64,000 nt of DNA from Paenibacillus endophyticus (GTDB lineage Bacteria > Bacillota > Bacilli > Paenibacillales > Paenibacillaceae): positions 62,001 through 126,000 of the forward strand of contig NZ_JACHXW010000011.1 of NCBI RefSeq assembly GCF_014192395.1, given 5' to 3'. The notes beneath the pieces are model-generated. The model ran no database searches. It was not told the origin of the DNA and saw only the letters and a program-made list of their open reading frames with translations. Numbering within the stretch: position 1 is the first letter of the stretch; every line of letters starts with the position of its first letter. Of this stretch, positions 16,817 to 25,703 are shown piece after piece. The translations under genes were made by a program, and so were the position numbers.

Positions 16817-17701
16817 TCACTTCTCTTCCAACTTGTTCTTTATATAGTTGGGCAATACAAAAGAAGCCCGAAATATTTCAGGATTTACATATTTCGTTTC
16901 CTCCCACGGCAAACCATTTAAGTTTGCTTCGAGTGGATCCCACTTTTTGGAGGCAACAGTAAAGCTCCATATCCCCCCGGGAAATGAAGGAATGGAACAT
17001 AAATAAGTGCGTACAATTGGAAATAGCTTTTTCAATCTGCTAATCGTTTTTTTCAAAATATCCGAATTGTAGTAGGGGGAACCTGACTGAAAAACGACTA
17101 TACCCTCATCAGTCAAACTATCGTAAACATACTGATAGAATTGTTGTTTATATAGACTAACTGCCGGCCCATAGGGGTCTGATCTATCCACGAGAAGCAC
17201 ATCATATTTATTTTTTTGTTCTTGAATCCACTTATACCCGTCCTTTAATACTGTACGTATTAGTTCACCCCGCGCAGGATCAGCCTCTTTTGTCATCCAT
17301 AACCTGCATACCTCAATCACTCTCGGATCAATTTCCACAACATCTATTTGCTGCACACTTGCATACTTCAGTGCTTTGCGGGCTGGTCCGCAATCGCCTC
17401 CTCCTATCATGGCTACTTTTCTTGGTTCAGGGTGAGTGGCCATTGCAATATGCGTAATCATTTCATTATAAATAAAGCCGTCTTTTGAAGTAACTTGGGG
17501 AGTCCCATCCAGAACTAGCATACGGCCGAAACCTTTCGTTTCGACAATGCTAATCTCTTGAAAAGATGATTGTTCGTAGTGGAGCAATGCTCCGACTTTA
17601 TATCCAACTTCCATATCTAAATCTGGAAGGTCATCCCATAACCACAGATCCTCATTTGTCTCTTTATAATAACCAGTTAATGAATGCCTTCTATCCTTCA
17701 T
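16817..17701 (-). CDS. Divergent spermidine-synthase-like aminopropyltransferase
   Basis: 294 residues from the ATG at 17701 (GGTGGGG 6 bases upstream); a GTG at 17713 is possible. The fold is clear: N-terminal beta region with FGRMLVLDGTPQVTSKD, a Rossmann methyltransferase-like core with IGGGDCGPARKAL (residues ~99-111), DVVEIDP, LKDGYKWI and VDRSDPYGPA (~171-180). Spermidine synthases transfer aminopropyl from decarboxylated SAM to putrescine. The signature GGGDGG...RE is altered here to GGGDCG..RK, and DSSDP is DRSDP, so substrate or activity may differ. It is 20 bases downstream of the homospermidine-synthase-like gene, so the pair is an operon. Confidence 0.75.
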   Translation of the reverse strand: MKDRRHSLTGYYKETNEDLWLWDDLPDLDMEVGYKVGALLHYEQSSFQEISIVETKGFGRMLVLDGTPQVTSKDGFIYNEMITHIAMATHPEPRKVAMIGGGDCGPARKALKYASVQQIDVVEIDPRVIEVCRLWMTKEADPARGELIRTVLKDGYKWIQEQKNKYDVLLVDRSDPYGPAVSLYKQQFYQYVYDSLTDEGIVVFQSGSPYYNSDILKKTISRLKKLFPIVRTYLCSIPSFPGGIWSFTVASKKWDPLEANLNGLPWEETKYVNPEIFRASFVLPNYIKNKLEEK

Positions 17702-17720
17702 TCTACACCCCACCGAATAT

Positions 17721-18656
17721 TCATTTTTTTAATCGATCCAATAAAAGCCCATCAGAACCAGTACTTTCGCCCGTAACAAAGTCTTTCATATAGTAAGATA
17801 GATACGCACCATACTTGGTATCGGTTTGAAGCAGAAGTTCGTCCACAAAATAAATTCCAGCAGGAATGTCATCAAGCAACAGAGCGGATAAGGCACCATA
17901 GATGCCGCACGCTACCTGAAAATAAGTAGCATTTGTTTTATATTCGGAAAATATTTTTTTGTTATTCATCGTGTTGTACATAAATCGTTCCTTGTCTTTG
18001 TAAACGAGCAGCACGCCTACCAAATCTTCTCCATCCAGTTCAGCATCCAACGGGTCCAAAACCTTGTGGTTCCAATCCCAAAGATCGGTAGCATTACCAA
18101 GATTCGAACGGATCAAATCCGTAGTAAAGTCATTCACGCGATAAAGAAAACCGACCTCCATATCATATGCTTTCCCAAGAGTAACAACCTCTTCATGCGG
18201 CATCAAGCAACCGTAAAACTGCTTGTTTCCGAGCGACACTTTAAACTCCAGCTCATAAACAGCGTTATAGAAAAAGAGAGGCATATGTTGCTTCATAAAC
18301 ATAGGATAGTTTAGTATGGCTTCATCCAAAAAACATTCGGGTGACCATGTCGTATAAACCGTGTTTTTCTGAGCTAGCGATACATCCTTATAAAATGTAT
18401 TATCATGTTCAACGATAAAGCAGCCCAGCGGATTTTCACCTGGTGTTTGCCTTATCATTTCCAAGGCCATCCATTGCACGACGCCGGGATTCATTCCAGA
18501 GCCGATGATCGCCTTTGTATTCGTGAACCGTCCTCTATTTTCTTCGAAAATGCGGTATCGTTCCAATAACGTAAATCCTTCAAGCTCTTCTTTCTCGTCC
18601 ACCATTGTATTTTCTAAAGCGGTGTTAATACTAAGGGTTATTTTCTGATGGTCCAA
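17721..18656 (-). CDS. Homospermidine-synthase-like protein lacking the NAD-binding domain
   Basis: About 311 residues from a TTG at 18656 with AAAGGAG 8 bases upstream; a TTG at 18665 touches that site and is less likely. Motifs follow the C-terminal two thirds of bacterial homospermidine synthases: SGMNPGVVQ (GANPG), YTTWSPECFLDEA, FYGCLMPHEEVVTL, ELDGEDLVGVLLVYKD and NATYFQVACGIYGAL. The enzyme family has about 480 residues and starts with a Rossmann NAD-binding domain. Here that domain is absent, and in-frame stops lie upstream. It is either a truncated relic or a protein that depends on another for redox. A spermidine-synthase-like partner follows in the operon. Confidence 0.7.
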   Translation of the reverse strand: MDHQKITLSINTALENTMVDEKEELEGFTLLERYRIFEENRGRFTNTKAIIGSGMNPGVVQWMALEMIRQTPGENPLGCFIVEHDNTFYKDVSLAQKNTVYTTWSPECFLDEAILNYPMFMKQHMPLFFYNAVYELEFKVSLGNKQFYGCLMPHEEVVTLGKAYDMEVGFLYRVNDFTTDLIRSNLGNATDLWDWNHKVLDPLDAELDGEDLVGVLLVYKDKERFMYNTMNNKKIFSEYKTNATYFQVACGIYGALSALLLDDIPAGIYFVDELLLQTDTKYGAYLSYYMKDFVTGESTGSDGLLLDRLKK

Positions 18657-18819
18657 GTTCCTCAACTCCTTTAAGCTAGATATTCATAATAGCTAGAATA
18701 TGATCCAATCAATTACCTATCTGTAGAATAGAATCTATCGTTTCTCAATAGTGTTGCTTCCATCCAATCTATAAACTAAATAGAAAACTGCAGACAAAGA
18801 AGAACATGGTCTTACAACG

Positions 18820-18859
18820 AAAAATAGAGCCAAGACCTCTTGAAAAAGGGGCCTGGCTC
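18820..18859 (-). terminator. Imperfect terminator hairpin upstream of the polyamine pair
   Basis: Minus-strand GAGCCAGGCCCC...GAGGTCTTGGCTC forms a mismatched stem (18827-18859) followed by TATTTTT. It is the second of two terminators after the HupE/TPR operon. Confidence 0.6.
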
Positions 18860-18885
18860 CATTCATTTACTTAGTCGTTATATAA

Positions 18886-18930
18886 CAAAATCCACAACCT
18901 CATGCGGTTGTGGATTTACACGGTGAAGGG
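18886..18930 (-). terminator. Terminator with degenerate ssrA-end homology
   Basis: A 12-bp stem AAATCCACAACC (18888-18899) with GGTTGTGGATTT (18906-18917). The minus strand just before it reads CCCTTCACCGTGTAAATCCACAAC, matching the ssrA end-plus-terminator at 15742-15790 (CGCTTCCACCATGTAAATCCACAAC) with a few changes. It serves as terminator for the operon ending at 19006 and looks like another decayed ssrA junction. Confidence 0.6.
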
Positions 18931-19005
18931 TATAGAATGGGATCACACCATTCACTGAAACCCAAATAGCCTTCTCGCCGCTTGCATGGAACGTCTTGAT
19001 ATGCG

Positions 19006-19551
19006 CTAGAATATTCTTTCGGTTAACCACACACCACCTAATACACAAGCTATTGCGGAACATATATTGACTACTCTCACCGAATATTTCCATTTCTGAG
19101 CAAAGAAGAGAAGAGGAAGCAATACAACAAGTATCCCTATCTGAGCCGCCTCTATACCCAAATTGAAACTAAATATATTAAAACCCAAGGCGTTTTTTGG
19201 TAAATCCATACCTTTTAATAAATCGGCAAATCCCATTCCATGAATCAAACCAAAAACAAATGTAATCATCCAGCGATTCTTTACATCTCTTCTAAACATA
19301 TTTTCAATAGCAACATAGCAAATACTAAGGGCAATTGCTGGTTCGACGAAACTAGATGGTACATTAATAATGTCGAGGACGGTTAATGTCAAAGTTAAGC
19401 AGTGAGCTATGGTAAAAGCAGTAATAACCGTTGCATATTGTTTAATCGTTTGCCTTGCAATTAAAAGTGAAAATAAAAACAATAGGTGATCGTAGCCTGT
19501 TAAAATATGTTCCATTCCTAGTCTGAAAAACGCGATGAATGCAGAAATCAT
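19006..19551 (-). CDS. HupE/UreJ-family membrane protein (short form)
   Basis: 181 residues, almost all transmembrane (about six helices). The family motifs are present: LGMEHILTGYDHLLFLFSLL (residues ~11-30), FGLIHGMGFADLL (~98-110) and FNLGIEAAQIGIL (~128-140). HupE/UreJ proteins are suspected metal (Ni/Co) permeases next to hydrogenase or urease genes. No such enzyme genes are nearby here, so the role is open. The ATG overlaps the stop of the TPR gene by four bases (ATGA), so the two are translationally coupled. It lacks the N-terminal extracellular domain present in its paralogue at 20879. Confidence 0.8.
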   Translation of the reverse strand: MISAFIAFFRLGMEHILTGYDHLLFLFSLLIARQTIKQYATVITAFTIAHCLTLTLTVLDIINVPSSFVEPAIALSICYVAIENMFRRDVKNRWMITFVFGLIHGMGFADLLKGMDLPKNALGFNIFSFNLGIEAAQIGILVVLLPLLFFAQKWKYSVRVVNICSAIACVLGGVWLTERIF

Positions 19552-20855
19552 CTTGTGAACCCTCCCAAGATTGTTTTACTTTGTTCATGTGGATGCCGTG
19601 CTCTTCGCGCATAAATGACGGTAATCAATAAAGCAGCAGCGGACGAACCCCAAATTAATATGAGGAATAAAGAAGGCACGGGATCTATATCAGCCTCTGT
19701 TACAGTGCTTATTAATATCTTCCTCCCACTGTAAACAGTCATGAAATAGGGCATGAAAGAAGCGGCACCCATTTGCAAGCAGCTCATCAAAACATAAACC
19801 AATCTGCTTGTTTTCAATGACAGCGGAGCTAGTACCCTTATTACCATAAGCGAGAGGACTGATAAGCCCAGTTGGCCATAGAAAAACCGCAGGTCGACTT
19901 CCGGCTTTTGAATGATGTTCAGAATCAAGACAGGACCTAGTGAAACTAGGGCTAGAAGCAGCAAAGGCCTGGCAATCTGCCTGGCATAATTTTGTAGATT
20001 GAAATGCCTCCAAAACTTTAGGGGAATTGGCAATATGACCATCGCTATATAATACAGAAGACAGAATATGAATCCATACAACATGTTCCTTAGCTTTATG
20101 ATATTGCTTTTTTCCACTGTATAATTAAAGTTTTCTCCCGGATTTTCTAGCGCTATGGACTGATCCAAGGCCCTGATAGCCTTGCCGAAATGATGTTGCT
20201 TGACAAGAATGTCGGAATACAACTGCAGGGACCGGGCTTTATCTGCACTTGACATGTCTGCCTTGTCAAAGCTGTTTAAATATTTTTCCACATTTTTTCT
20301 TGCCTTTTGATATTCGATTGTTTCAAAATATTTGTTTGCCAAATAGATATGCATTTCGGGCGCAATCACTGCGTTCTCATTCTTTGAAAGCAAGGTTTCC
20401 ACTTCATCCAGCGTTACTTTAAGGGAATTATTTCCCGCTTCCAACTGGATTTTCCTGAAGTTTTGCAATGCTTGCCATTCAGAATGTCGTTCATTTAGAT
20501 ATGCAACCCTATCTTGGAAGGCACTCGCAAATACCCCCTCAGGGAATTGATCAAGATACTCTTTATAAAAGAACAATGCTTTTTCAAAATTAAATAGGTA
20601 ATCATCATAGAAATGGGTCAATTGCCTGTAGACAGTTTCACTTTTCAGATCCGGAATCTTTGCCAACAGCTCCTCCAAAACGAAAGCGGCCTGCTCATAA
20701 TTTTTGTCAGTAAAAAATTGGTTCGCTTTCATGTTGTATTCCCGTTCAAGGTCGGCAGAACTGCTTTGAGCCATGCTGGTGCCAGAGCTCGTAACGAAGA
20801 TAATAATAGCAATCATGATGGAAACAAAAAAATAGAATGATTTATTTTTTTTCAT
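19548..20855 (-). CDS. Membrane protein with extracytoplasmic TPR domain
   Basis: 435 residues. A signal sequence or anchor (residues ~9-30, ending SMAQ) is followed by a helical TPR-like domain (~35-255; NQFFTDKNYEQAAFVLEELL, then ALFFYKEYLDQFPEGVFAS) and about five transmembrane helices (~260-425). The TPR part should face outside and may bind the phosphatase or other surface partners. It lies between two HupE/UreJ genes, 23 bases after one and overlapping the other by ATGA, so all three are one operon. I do not recognise a named family for the whole protein. Confidence 0.75.
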   Translation of the reverse strand: MKKNKSFYFFVSIMIAIIIFVTSSGTSMAQSSSADLEREYNMKANQFFTDKNYEQAAFVLEELLAKIPDLKSETVYRQLTHFYDDYLFNFEKALFFYKEYLDQFPEGVFASAFQDRVAYLNERHSEWQALQNFRKIQLEAGNNSLKVTLDEVETLLSKNENAVIAPEMHIYLANKYFETIEYQKARKNVEKYLNSFDKADMSSADKARSLQLYSDILVKQHHFGKAIRALDQSIALENPGENFNYTVEKSNIIKLRNMLYGFIFCLLYYIAMVILPIPLKFWRHFNLQNYARQIARPLLLLALVSLGPVLILNIIQKPEVDLRFFYGQLGLSVLSLMVIRVLAPLSLKTSRLVYVLMSCLQMGAASFMPYFMTVYSGRKILISTVTEADIDPVPSLFLILIWGSSAAALLITVIYARRARHPHEQSKTILGGFTR

Positions 20856-20878
20856 GTATTTCTCTCTTCCTGTTTCTC

Positions 20879-22036
20879 TTAGAACGGTACCAGGTGTAAG
20901 TTGAACACCCTATCGACGAACCAGATGAAACCAGCAATAAAAATGAATACGGATGTTACAGCAGTCACTTTTCTCATAGGCAGCTTTTTCTTTATCAGAT
21001 AAATTAAGAGCAATATGATTAAAAAGATCATCAGTTGTCCCAATTCCACGCCGACATGAAATGAGACCACCGAATGAACAAGATTCGATTTACCTGCGAT
21101 GAACCCCTGAAGATCGTTGGCAAATCCGAATCCATGGGCCAATCCGAACATAAATGTGACCAGCCATCGATAATTAATCTGTTTTGCCAACAGGTTTTCC
21201 AGCGCGATATAACAAATCGAGAAAGCGATCACGCTTTCGACATACCTGGAGTTCAGAGTTACAACCTGCATGGCTGCCAGCAACAAAGTAATGCTGTACG
21301 ACACTGTATAGGAAGCGAAAATCGTCAAGGCTCCCCTGGTCGATAAACCGATCACAAGTAAAGCAATTAAAAATGCTATATGATCAAATCCGGCATATCC
21401 GGCTAAGATATGTTTCATTCCAAGCAAGAGGAAAGTAGATATATCCGACAATAAAGCTGCGGTTTTATCAGAGAAATTCCATACCGTATTCCGGGAGTCC
21501 AGTGTATACTGCAAATCCGGTTGGTTATAATTGAAAACCTCCTGCACCGATTCATCATCGGCATCGGTAAAATAGATATAGCCAAGATTCACATGCTGAT
21601 TGTTAGTCTCTTCAAATAAAAGACGGTATTCAATCTTCACTTTATTTTCTTGCCAGTTCAAGCCCACCTCGCTCATCTTAAGCCATATTTTCCAAAAGGT
21701 TCCCTCCCTCTCTATTTTCTCTACCTTTATCGGATAAGAGCGATTATTGACGGAAACTGACAACTTTTCGTTGATGTAAGGTTGAATAATCTTGGTTTCA
21801 ATTTCATAAAGCTGCTCATTCGTGAGATTGTCAAGGTCATATTTAAGTCCTTTGATCCCTCTTATTTCCTGAAATAAGGCAGGGTCAAGCTCAATCGTGG
21901 ACAAAATGCGATCCTTGCCAATAGCCCATTTCGATCCTCCCAGATACATGTCGTGAGCGGAGACGTGGGAACCACCGGAAAATATGAAAACGATCAGGAT
22001 CAATGGAGCTAATTTTCTAAGCCATTGCAAAGGCAT
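20879..22036 (-). CDS. HupE/UreJ-family membrane protein with N-terminal extracellular domain
   Basis: 385 residues. A signal peptide (to SAHD, ~28) is followed by a ~160-residue extracellular domain (HDMYLGGSKWAIGKDRI onward, beta-rich), then a HupE/UreJ domain with about seven helices. The conserved GMKHILAGYAGFDHIAFL (~205-222), FGLAHGFGFANDL (~295-307) and SFHVGVELGQ (~322-331) are complete. This two-domain layout is seen in HupE/UreJ_2-type proteins of unknown function, where the outer domain begins with the mature residues HD or HE. It is first of the HupE-TPR-HupE trio and lies 204 bp downstream of the SLH phosphatase gene on the same strand. Confidence 0.8.
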   Translation of the reverse strand: MPLQWLRKLAPLILIVFIFSGGSHVSAHDMYLGGSKWAIGKDRILSTIELDPALFQEIRGIKGLKYDLDNLTNEQLYEIETKIIQPYINEKLSVSVNNRSYPIKVEKIEREGTFWKIWLKMSEVGLNWQENKVKIEYRLLFEETNNQHVNLGYIYFTDADDESVQEVFNYNQPDLQYTLDSRNTVWNFSDKTAALLSDISTFLLLGMKHILAGYAGFDHIAFLIALLVIGLSTRGALTIFASYTVSYSITLLLAAMQVVTLNSRYVESVIAFSICYIALENLLAKQINYRWLVTFMFGLAHGFGFANDLQGFIAGKSNLVHSVVSFHVGVELGQLMIFLIILLLIYLIKKKLPMRKVTAVTSVFIFIAGFIWFVDRVFNLHLVPF

Positions 22037-22069
22037 GACGATGCCCTCGTTTCTTCTTTAAATTATGGA

Positions 22070-22097
22070 GCGGCCGCAGGGAACACCCTGCGGCCGC
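22070..22097. other. GC-rich perfect hairpin in the leader of the HupE operon
   Basis: GCGGCCGCAGGG-AACA-CCCTGCGGCCGC is a perfect 12-bp stem with a tetraloop. It lies between the phosphatase gene and the HupE gene, 34 bases before the HupE ATG. The minus-strand side has no T-run, so it is not a standard terminator for the phosphatase transcript. It may stabilise or attenuate the HupE message; on the plus strand it is followed by TGTTTTA. Confidence 0.55.
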
Positions 22098-22240
22098 CTG
22101 TTTTATACTGATTTGAACAATCGGCATCCGAGCGTAGTCTAAGCTGTTATATACAAAATGGTGCCACCGGATGCTTCTCGGCATCATCAGTGCTGATATC
22201 GATTGTCTCTATTGAGACGCTTTGTGCAAAATCCATTGTC

Positions 22241-25200
22241 TTAGAGGCTGCCGTTCTTCTGCAGCATCAAGTAGAGACGGTAAATCATTTGTGCAGTTTC
22301 CGCCCTTGTCGCCTGACCTTTCGGGTTCAGCGCCGAGCCGTTGCCTTGAATAATGCCCGCTTTCACCATTTCAGCTGCGGCGTCGATTGCGTAAGGTGCG
22401 ATCGACAGCTTGTCCTTGAAGCCGTTCAAATCTGCCGGCATACCGCTTAGGTCCAGCTTGTTGGTTACTTCCATCGCCCGGCTAATGAGTACCATCATGT
22501 CCTGACGAGAAATGAAGTCGCGCGGATTGAACTTGTTGTCGCCCGTGCCGTTCGCGATGCCGAGCGCTTTGACGATGTTTAGCGCTTTATAGTAGTAGTC
22601 GTTCGCGCTCACGTCGCTGAAATTGGACGTGACGTCTGCCTTCAGGTCCAGCATACGGACGAGCATTTCCATGAAGTCGGCGCGCGTAATGCGTTTGCCA
22701 GGCTCAAAGGTAGTAGCCGACGTTCCGTTGATGATGCCTTGTTTGGCCAACACTGCGATAGCGTCATTCGCCCAATCGTACTGCGAGTTGACATCAGTGA
22801 ACGGATTGACCGGAATTACCGGTTCACTGCCCCCGTTAACCGGAGGCGTCGGATTACCGTTGCCGTTGCCCGGTTGTGTCGGATTACCGTTGCCGTTGCC
22901 CGGTTGTGTCGGATTACCGTCGCCATTACCCGGTTGCGTCGGAACTGAAGCCGCTGTTGTGTAGATGACATGCAGCTGTGGAATTTGGTCTTCATTGTCG
23001 CCTGCGCCTTCAAAGGACTCGGCAGTTCTAGTCCCTTGACCGGTTAGAATGAAGCCCAGTGTGTTCCCTTCTTTCCAGCCATCCTTATTTGCGATTTCCT
23101 GAACCAAAATTGCAACGTTAGGCGTTTGCTGATCTGGACCGGCTTCATGTTCTACTGTCCACGCCGGCGCATCCTTCCAGTTGACAAAGTTTTTCGTCTT
23201 CATACGTGATGAAACATTAGGCGGATTTTGCAGTTCTGAGTTTGCAACGTCCTCCGCATATATATTCACGTCAAACGGATCCACGTTCTTATCGGGCTCG
23301 TCAACGGAAAACTGAATATATGCGTCAAGAATCTTAGCCCCTTGAGGAATAGCCAGCTCAGCAAATCTGAGTAAGATCTGTTGGTTGGATTCTTCCGTTA
23401 CAATTTCCAGGTCCGAACTCTCCAAATCCAACGTTCCATCTGCAAGTTCTTCCGTATCGTCGTATTGGCCTTTGATTGGCGATACAAGCACATGGGATTC
23501 TCCGTTTAATGGAGGACCGACAATGATAGATACCTTACTACTATCGATTGATATTCCTTGAACAGTAACTTCTGCCCAAATGTTTACGGACATAGTGCGA
23601 AGAGGCTGATTTTGCATGGTTACAATTCCGCTGGCAGAAACTTTCAAAATATCATCAATACTTGTTTTATATTGGATGGTGGCCGAAGAAAGATCCATAT
23701 CCACTCCCAAATTGTCTTTCAACGATAGACTTAGCTGAGCCTTAGAGTTGCTTGATACCGAATTGACATCCGATGTCAATGTTGCTTCTGCCAGCCCATC
23801 TGGATTTTCGAGATGGATGGTCACCTTATTACTGGTAACCAGTTTGCTTCCATCGTAGATCTGAGCCCAAACCTGAGCAGATTCATTAAATACAGGTTTG
23901 TTCTTGGCTGTCACTGTTCCGTCCGCCGCAATGGAAAGCATGTCAGGCTTATCCGTGTAATATTTTACATTGGCACCTGAAAGATCCACATTAGCATTAT
24001 GGCTGTTCATAGCCGAAAGACCGAGCTTAATGCTGCTATCAGGGGAATCCATTTGTAAAGTATCCTTATCTGGAGTAAGGGTTAATTCGGAAATATCCAG
24101 TTGAACCTGGGCGTTATTAACCGTTATGGTCTCGATTACTGTGCCGTCTATCCGACGGGAGGTAACGACCATTTGATCCCCTTCAACATCGAACTCCGTT
24201 AGGAAGTACGACTTGTCCGCTTTGACGATGTTCGGCCAAGTTGGGTCCACATCGTACGACGGAGCGCCGCCGCCGCCGGAGGTGATATACTCGACCCCCT
24301 CGAATTCCGCGCGAGCATAGTTATGATTGTGACCGTTGAGGTACAACGGCACCCCAAACTGCTTCAGGAGAGGATGGATGTATTCCTGGAGATCGGTATT
24401 GTTCCCATGAGTACCGGCACCCCACGCCGGCTGATGCCCCATCACAATCTTCCACGACTTTTTAGTGGAAGCAAGATCGTTTTCGAGCCAGTTGTACTGG
24501 GCCGAGCCAGGTTTAAAGTCGGTATACTCGTCTACTACTGCGATATGAATCGGTCCGTAATCGAAGGACCAGTAGAAGTCCTCCACGTATGGATAAGGAT
24601 AGTATTTCTCATAGACCGAGCCTACTCCTTCATGGTTACCCCTTGCCCCCACCATAGGAACCTCGGTCAGGAGAGTGTGCAAGTTCGGGTAGGCGGACTT
24701 CGGAACGAAGTGTTGAGCGGTCCAGTTGCTCTCGGAATCGCTTGAGGCAATATCCCCGCTGTTCAGGAGAAGCGTCTGGTAGGCTGGGTCAGCTTCATAT
24801 GCCTGACGTGCCAAGGTAGCCACCTGATCCTGATAATTCGGTTGGGTGCGGCTGTCGCCGTAGGATAGGAACTTCACGGAGGTAGCATCATCCGCAGGCG
24901 CGGTGACAAAAGAACCAGCCTCACCATCTACCTCATAGTAGTACTTGGTCTGAGGCTGCAGACCTGTGATGTTGAACATGTGCTGGTTGTCGTCACCGTA
25001 CGTTCCGACGGTCGCTTCATACGTGCTAGAAGTGACAGTCAACGTGGGTTCGGTCCCCCATTTAAGGACATTCGATTGATCTTCGCTCGTCTGCCAAAGG
25101 ACACTCATTGCGGTGTTGGAACCTTCGAATAGCAGATACGGCCCTTTAATGATGTTGCTTGCAGCCGACACGTTAAAAATACCAACGGTGAAAAGAACCG

Positions 25201-25258
25201 TACACACACCAACAATCAATGATAAAACTCTCCACTTGCCATTTAACTTATCCTTCAT
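22241..25258 (-). CDS. SLH-anchored purple-acid-phosphatase-like metallophosphoesterase
   Basis: 1005 residues from the ATG at 25258 (AAGGGAAGAAAGAG upstream); a longer frame to 25312 lacks a ribosome binding site. Signal peptide to SAAS (~34); Fn3-like purple acid phosphatase N-domain (~36-118); metallophosphoesterase (~125-375) with all metal motifs present: YGDSR, NSGDIA, RGNHE, MGHQP and NGHNHNY. Two or more Ig-like (Big) repeats (~395-580), a DNRLRE/CBM96-like beta domain (~588-765), a Pro-Gly-Asn linker (~773-805) and three SLH domains (~820-1005) follow. It should hydrolyse phosphate esters at the cell surface. The divergent operon carries a degenerate relative, and the HupE/TPR genes lie downstream. 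Confidence 0.88.
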   Translation of the reverse strand: MKDKLNGKWRVLSLIVGVCTVLFTVGIFNVSAASNIIKGPYLLFEGSNTAMSVLWQTSEDQSNVLKWGTEPTLTVTSSTYEATVGTYGDDNQHMFNITGLQPQTKYYYEVDGEAGSFVTAPADDATSVKFLSYGDSRTQPNYQDQVATLARQAYEADPAYQTLLLNSGDIASSDSESNWTAQHFVPKSAYPNLHTLLTEVPMVGARGNHEGVGSVYEKYYPYPYVEDFYWSFDYGPIHIAVVDEYTDFKPGSAQYNWLENDLASTKKSWKIVMGHQPAWGAGTHGNNTDLQEYIHPLLKQFGVPLYLNGHNHNYARAEFEGVEYITSGGGGAPSYDVDPTWPNIVKADKSYFLTEFDVEGDQMVVTSRRIDGTVIETITVNNAQVQLDISELTLTPDKDTLQMDSPDSSIKLGLSAMNSHNANVDLSGANVKYYTDKPDMLSIAADGTVTAKNKPVFNESAQVWAQIYDGSKLVTSNKVTIHLENPDGLAEATLTSDVNSVSSNSKAQLSLSLKDNLGVDMDLSSATIQYKTSIDDILKVSASGIVTMQNQPLRTMSVNIWAEVTVQGISIDSSKVSIIVGPPLNGESHVLVSPIKGQYDDTEELADGTLDLESSDLEIVTEESNQQILLRFAELAIPQGAKILDAYIQFSVDEPDKNVDPFDVNIYAEDVANSELQNPPNVSSRMKTKNFVNWKDAPAWTVEHEAGPDQQTPNVAILVQEIANKDGWKEGNTLGFILTGQGTRTAESFEGAGDNEDQIPQLHVIYTTAASVPTQPGNGDGNPTQPGNGNGNPTQPGNGNGNPTPPVNGGSEPVIPVNPFTDVNSQYDWANDAIAVLAKQGIINGTSATTFEPGKRITRADFMEMLVRMLDLKADVTSNFSDVSANDYYYKALNIVKALGIANGTGDNKFNPRDFISRQDMMVLISRAMEVTNKLDLSGMPADLNGFKDKLSIAPYAIDAAAEMVKAGIIQGNGSALNPKGQATRAETAQMIYRLYLMLQKNGSL
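22851..22940 (-). repeat. Three 30-bp tandem repeats encoding the PTQPGNGNGN linker
   Basis: Units start at 22851, 22881 and 22911. The first two are nearly identical; the third has several changes. They encode ten-residue Pro-Gly-Asn units that act as a flexible spacer between the beta domain and the SLH anchor. Copy number could vary between strains. Confidence 0.85.
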
Positions 25259-25703
25259 CTCTTTCTTCCCTTCTCGTTCATTCGGAGTCGGAATCAGGGG
25301 AAACCGCAACAAGCGATATTATCGCACAAAAAAATAGATAGATTTATTTTCCTCCTTAACCACTGTCATCTCGGCTGCCTTGCTCACATCTTCGATTCCA
25401 AAAGTTGCGATTTGAAGATATCCCCTGAGTTAAACTGCCATTGCTTATTATAAAGTATCAAATTGCAATTTAAATTTAAGATATTATTAATTATTTTAGT
25501 CCTAAATCTCTTTGTGTCGAGATATTCCTTATGTTACGCGGGTTTCTCGAGTATTCATGCCTGTAGAGGCTCCCTATCCTATCGCAATAGCCTAGCGAAT
25601 CGTTCTAGCTTTACAATTGCTTAAACTCGCGATAACATCCCGCATATAATTCTTCTCTAAGATGATCGATATCAACATGACGATAGAGAGAGAGGTACAG
25701 CCG
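25259..25703. other. Divergent promoter region between the phosphatase gene and the membrane-protein operon
   Basis: About 440 bp without a convincing gene. It is strongly AT-rich at 25440-25510. It must carry promoters in both directions: minus for the phosphatase, plus for the gene at 25704. No clear riboswitch or operator was seen. Confidence 0.5.

Noticed and set aside
19006..22036. HupE/UreJ genes as evidence for a hydrogenase or urease operon
   Set aside because: No hydrogenase, urease or nickel-chaperone genes are present within the window, so only the membrane protein family can be claimed.
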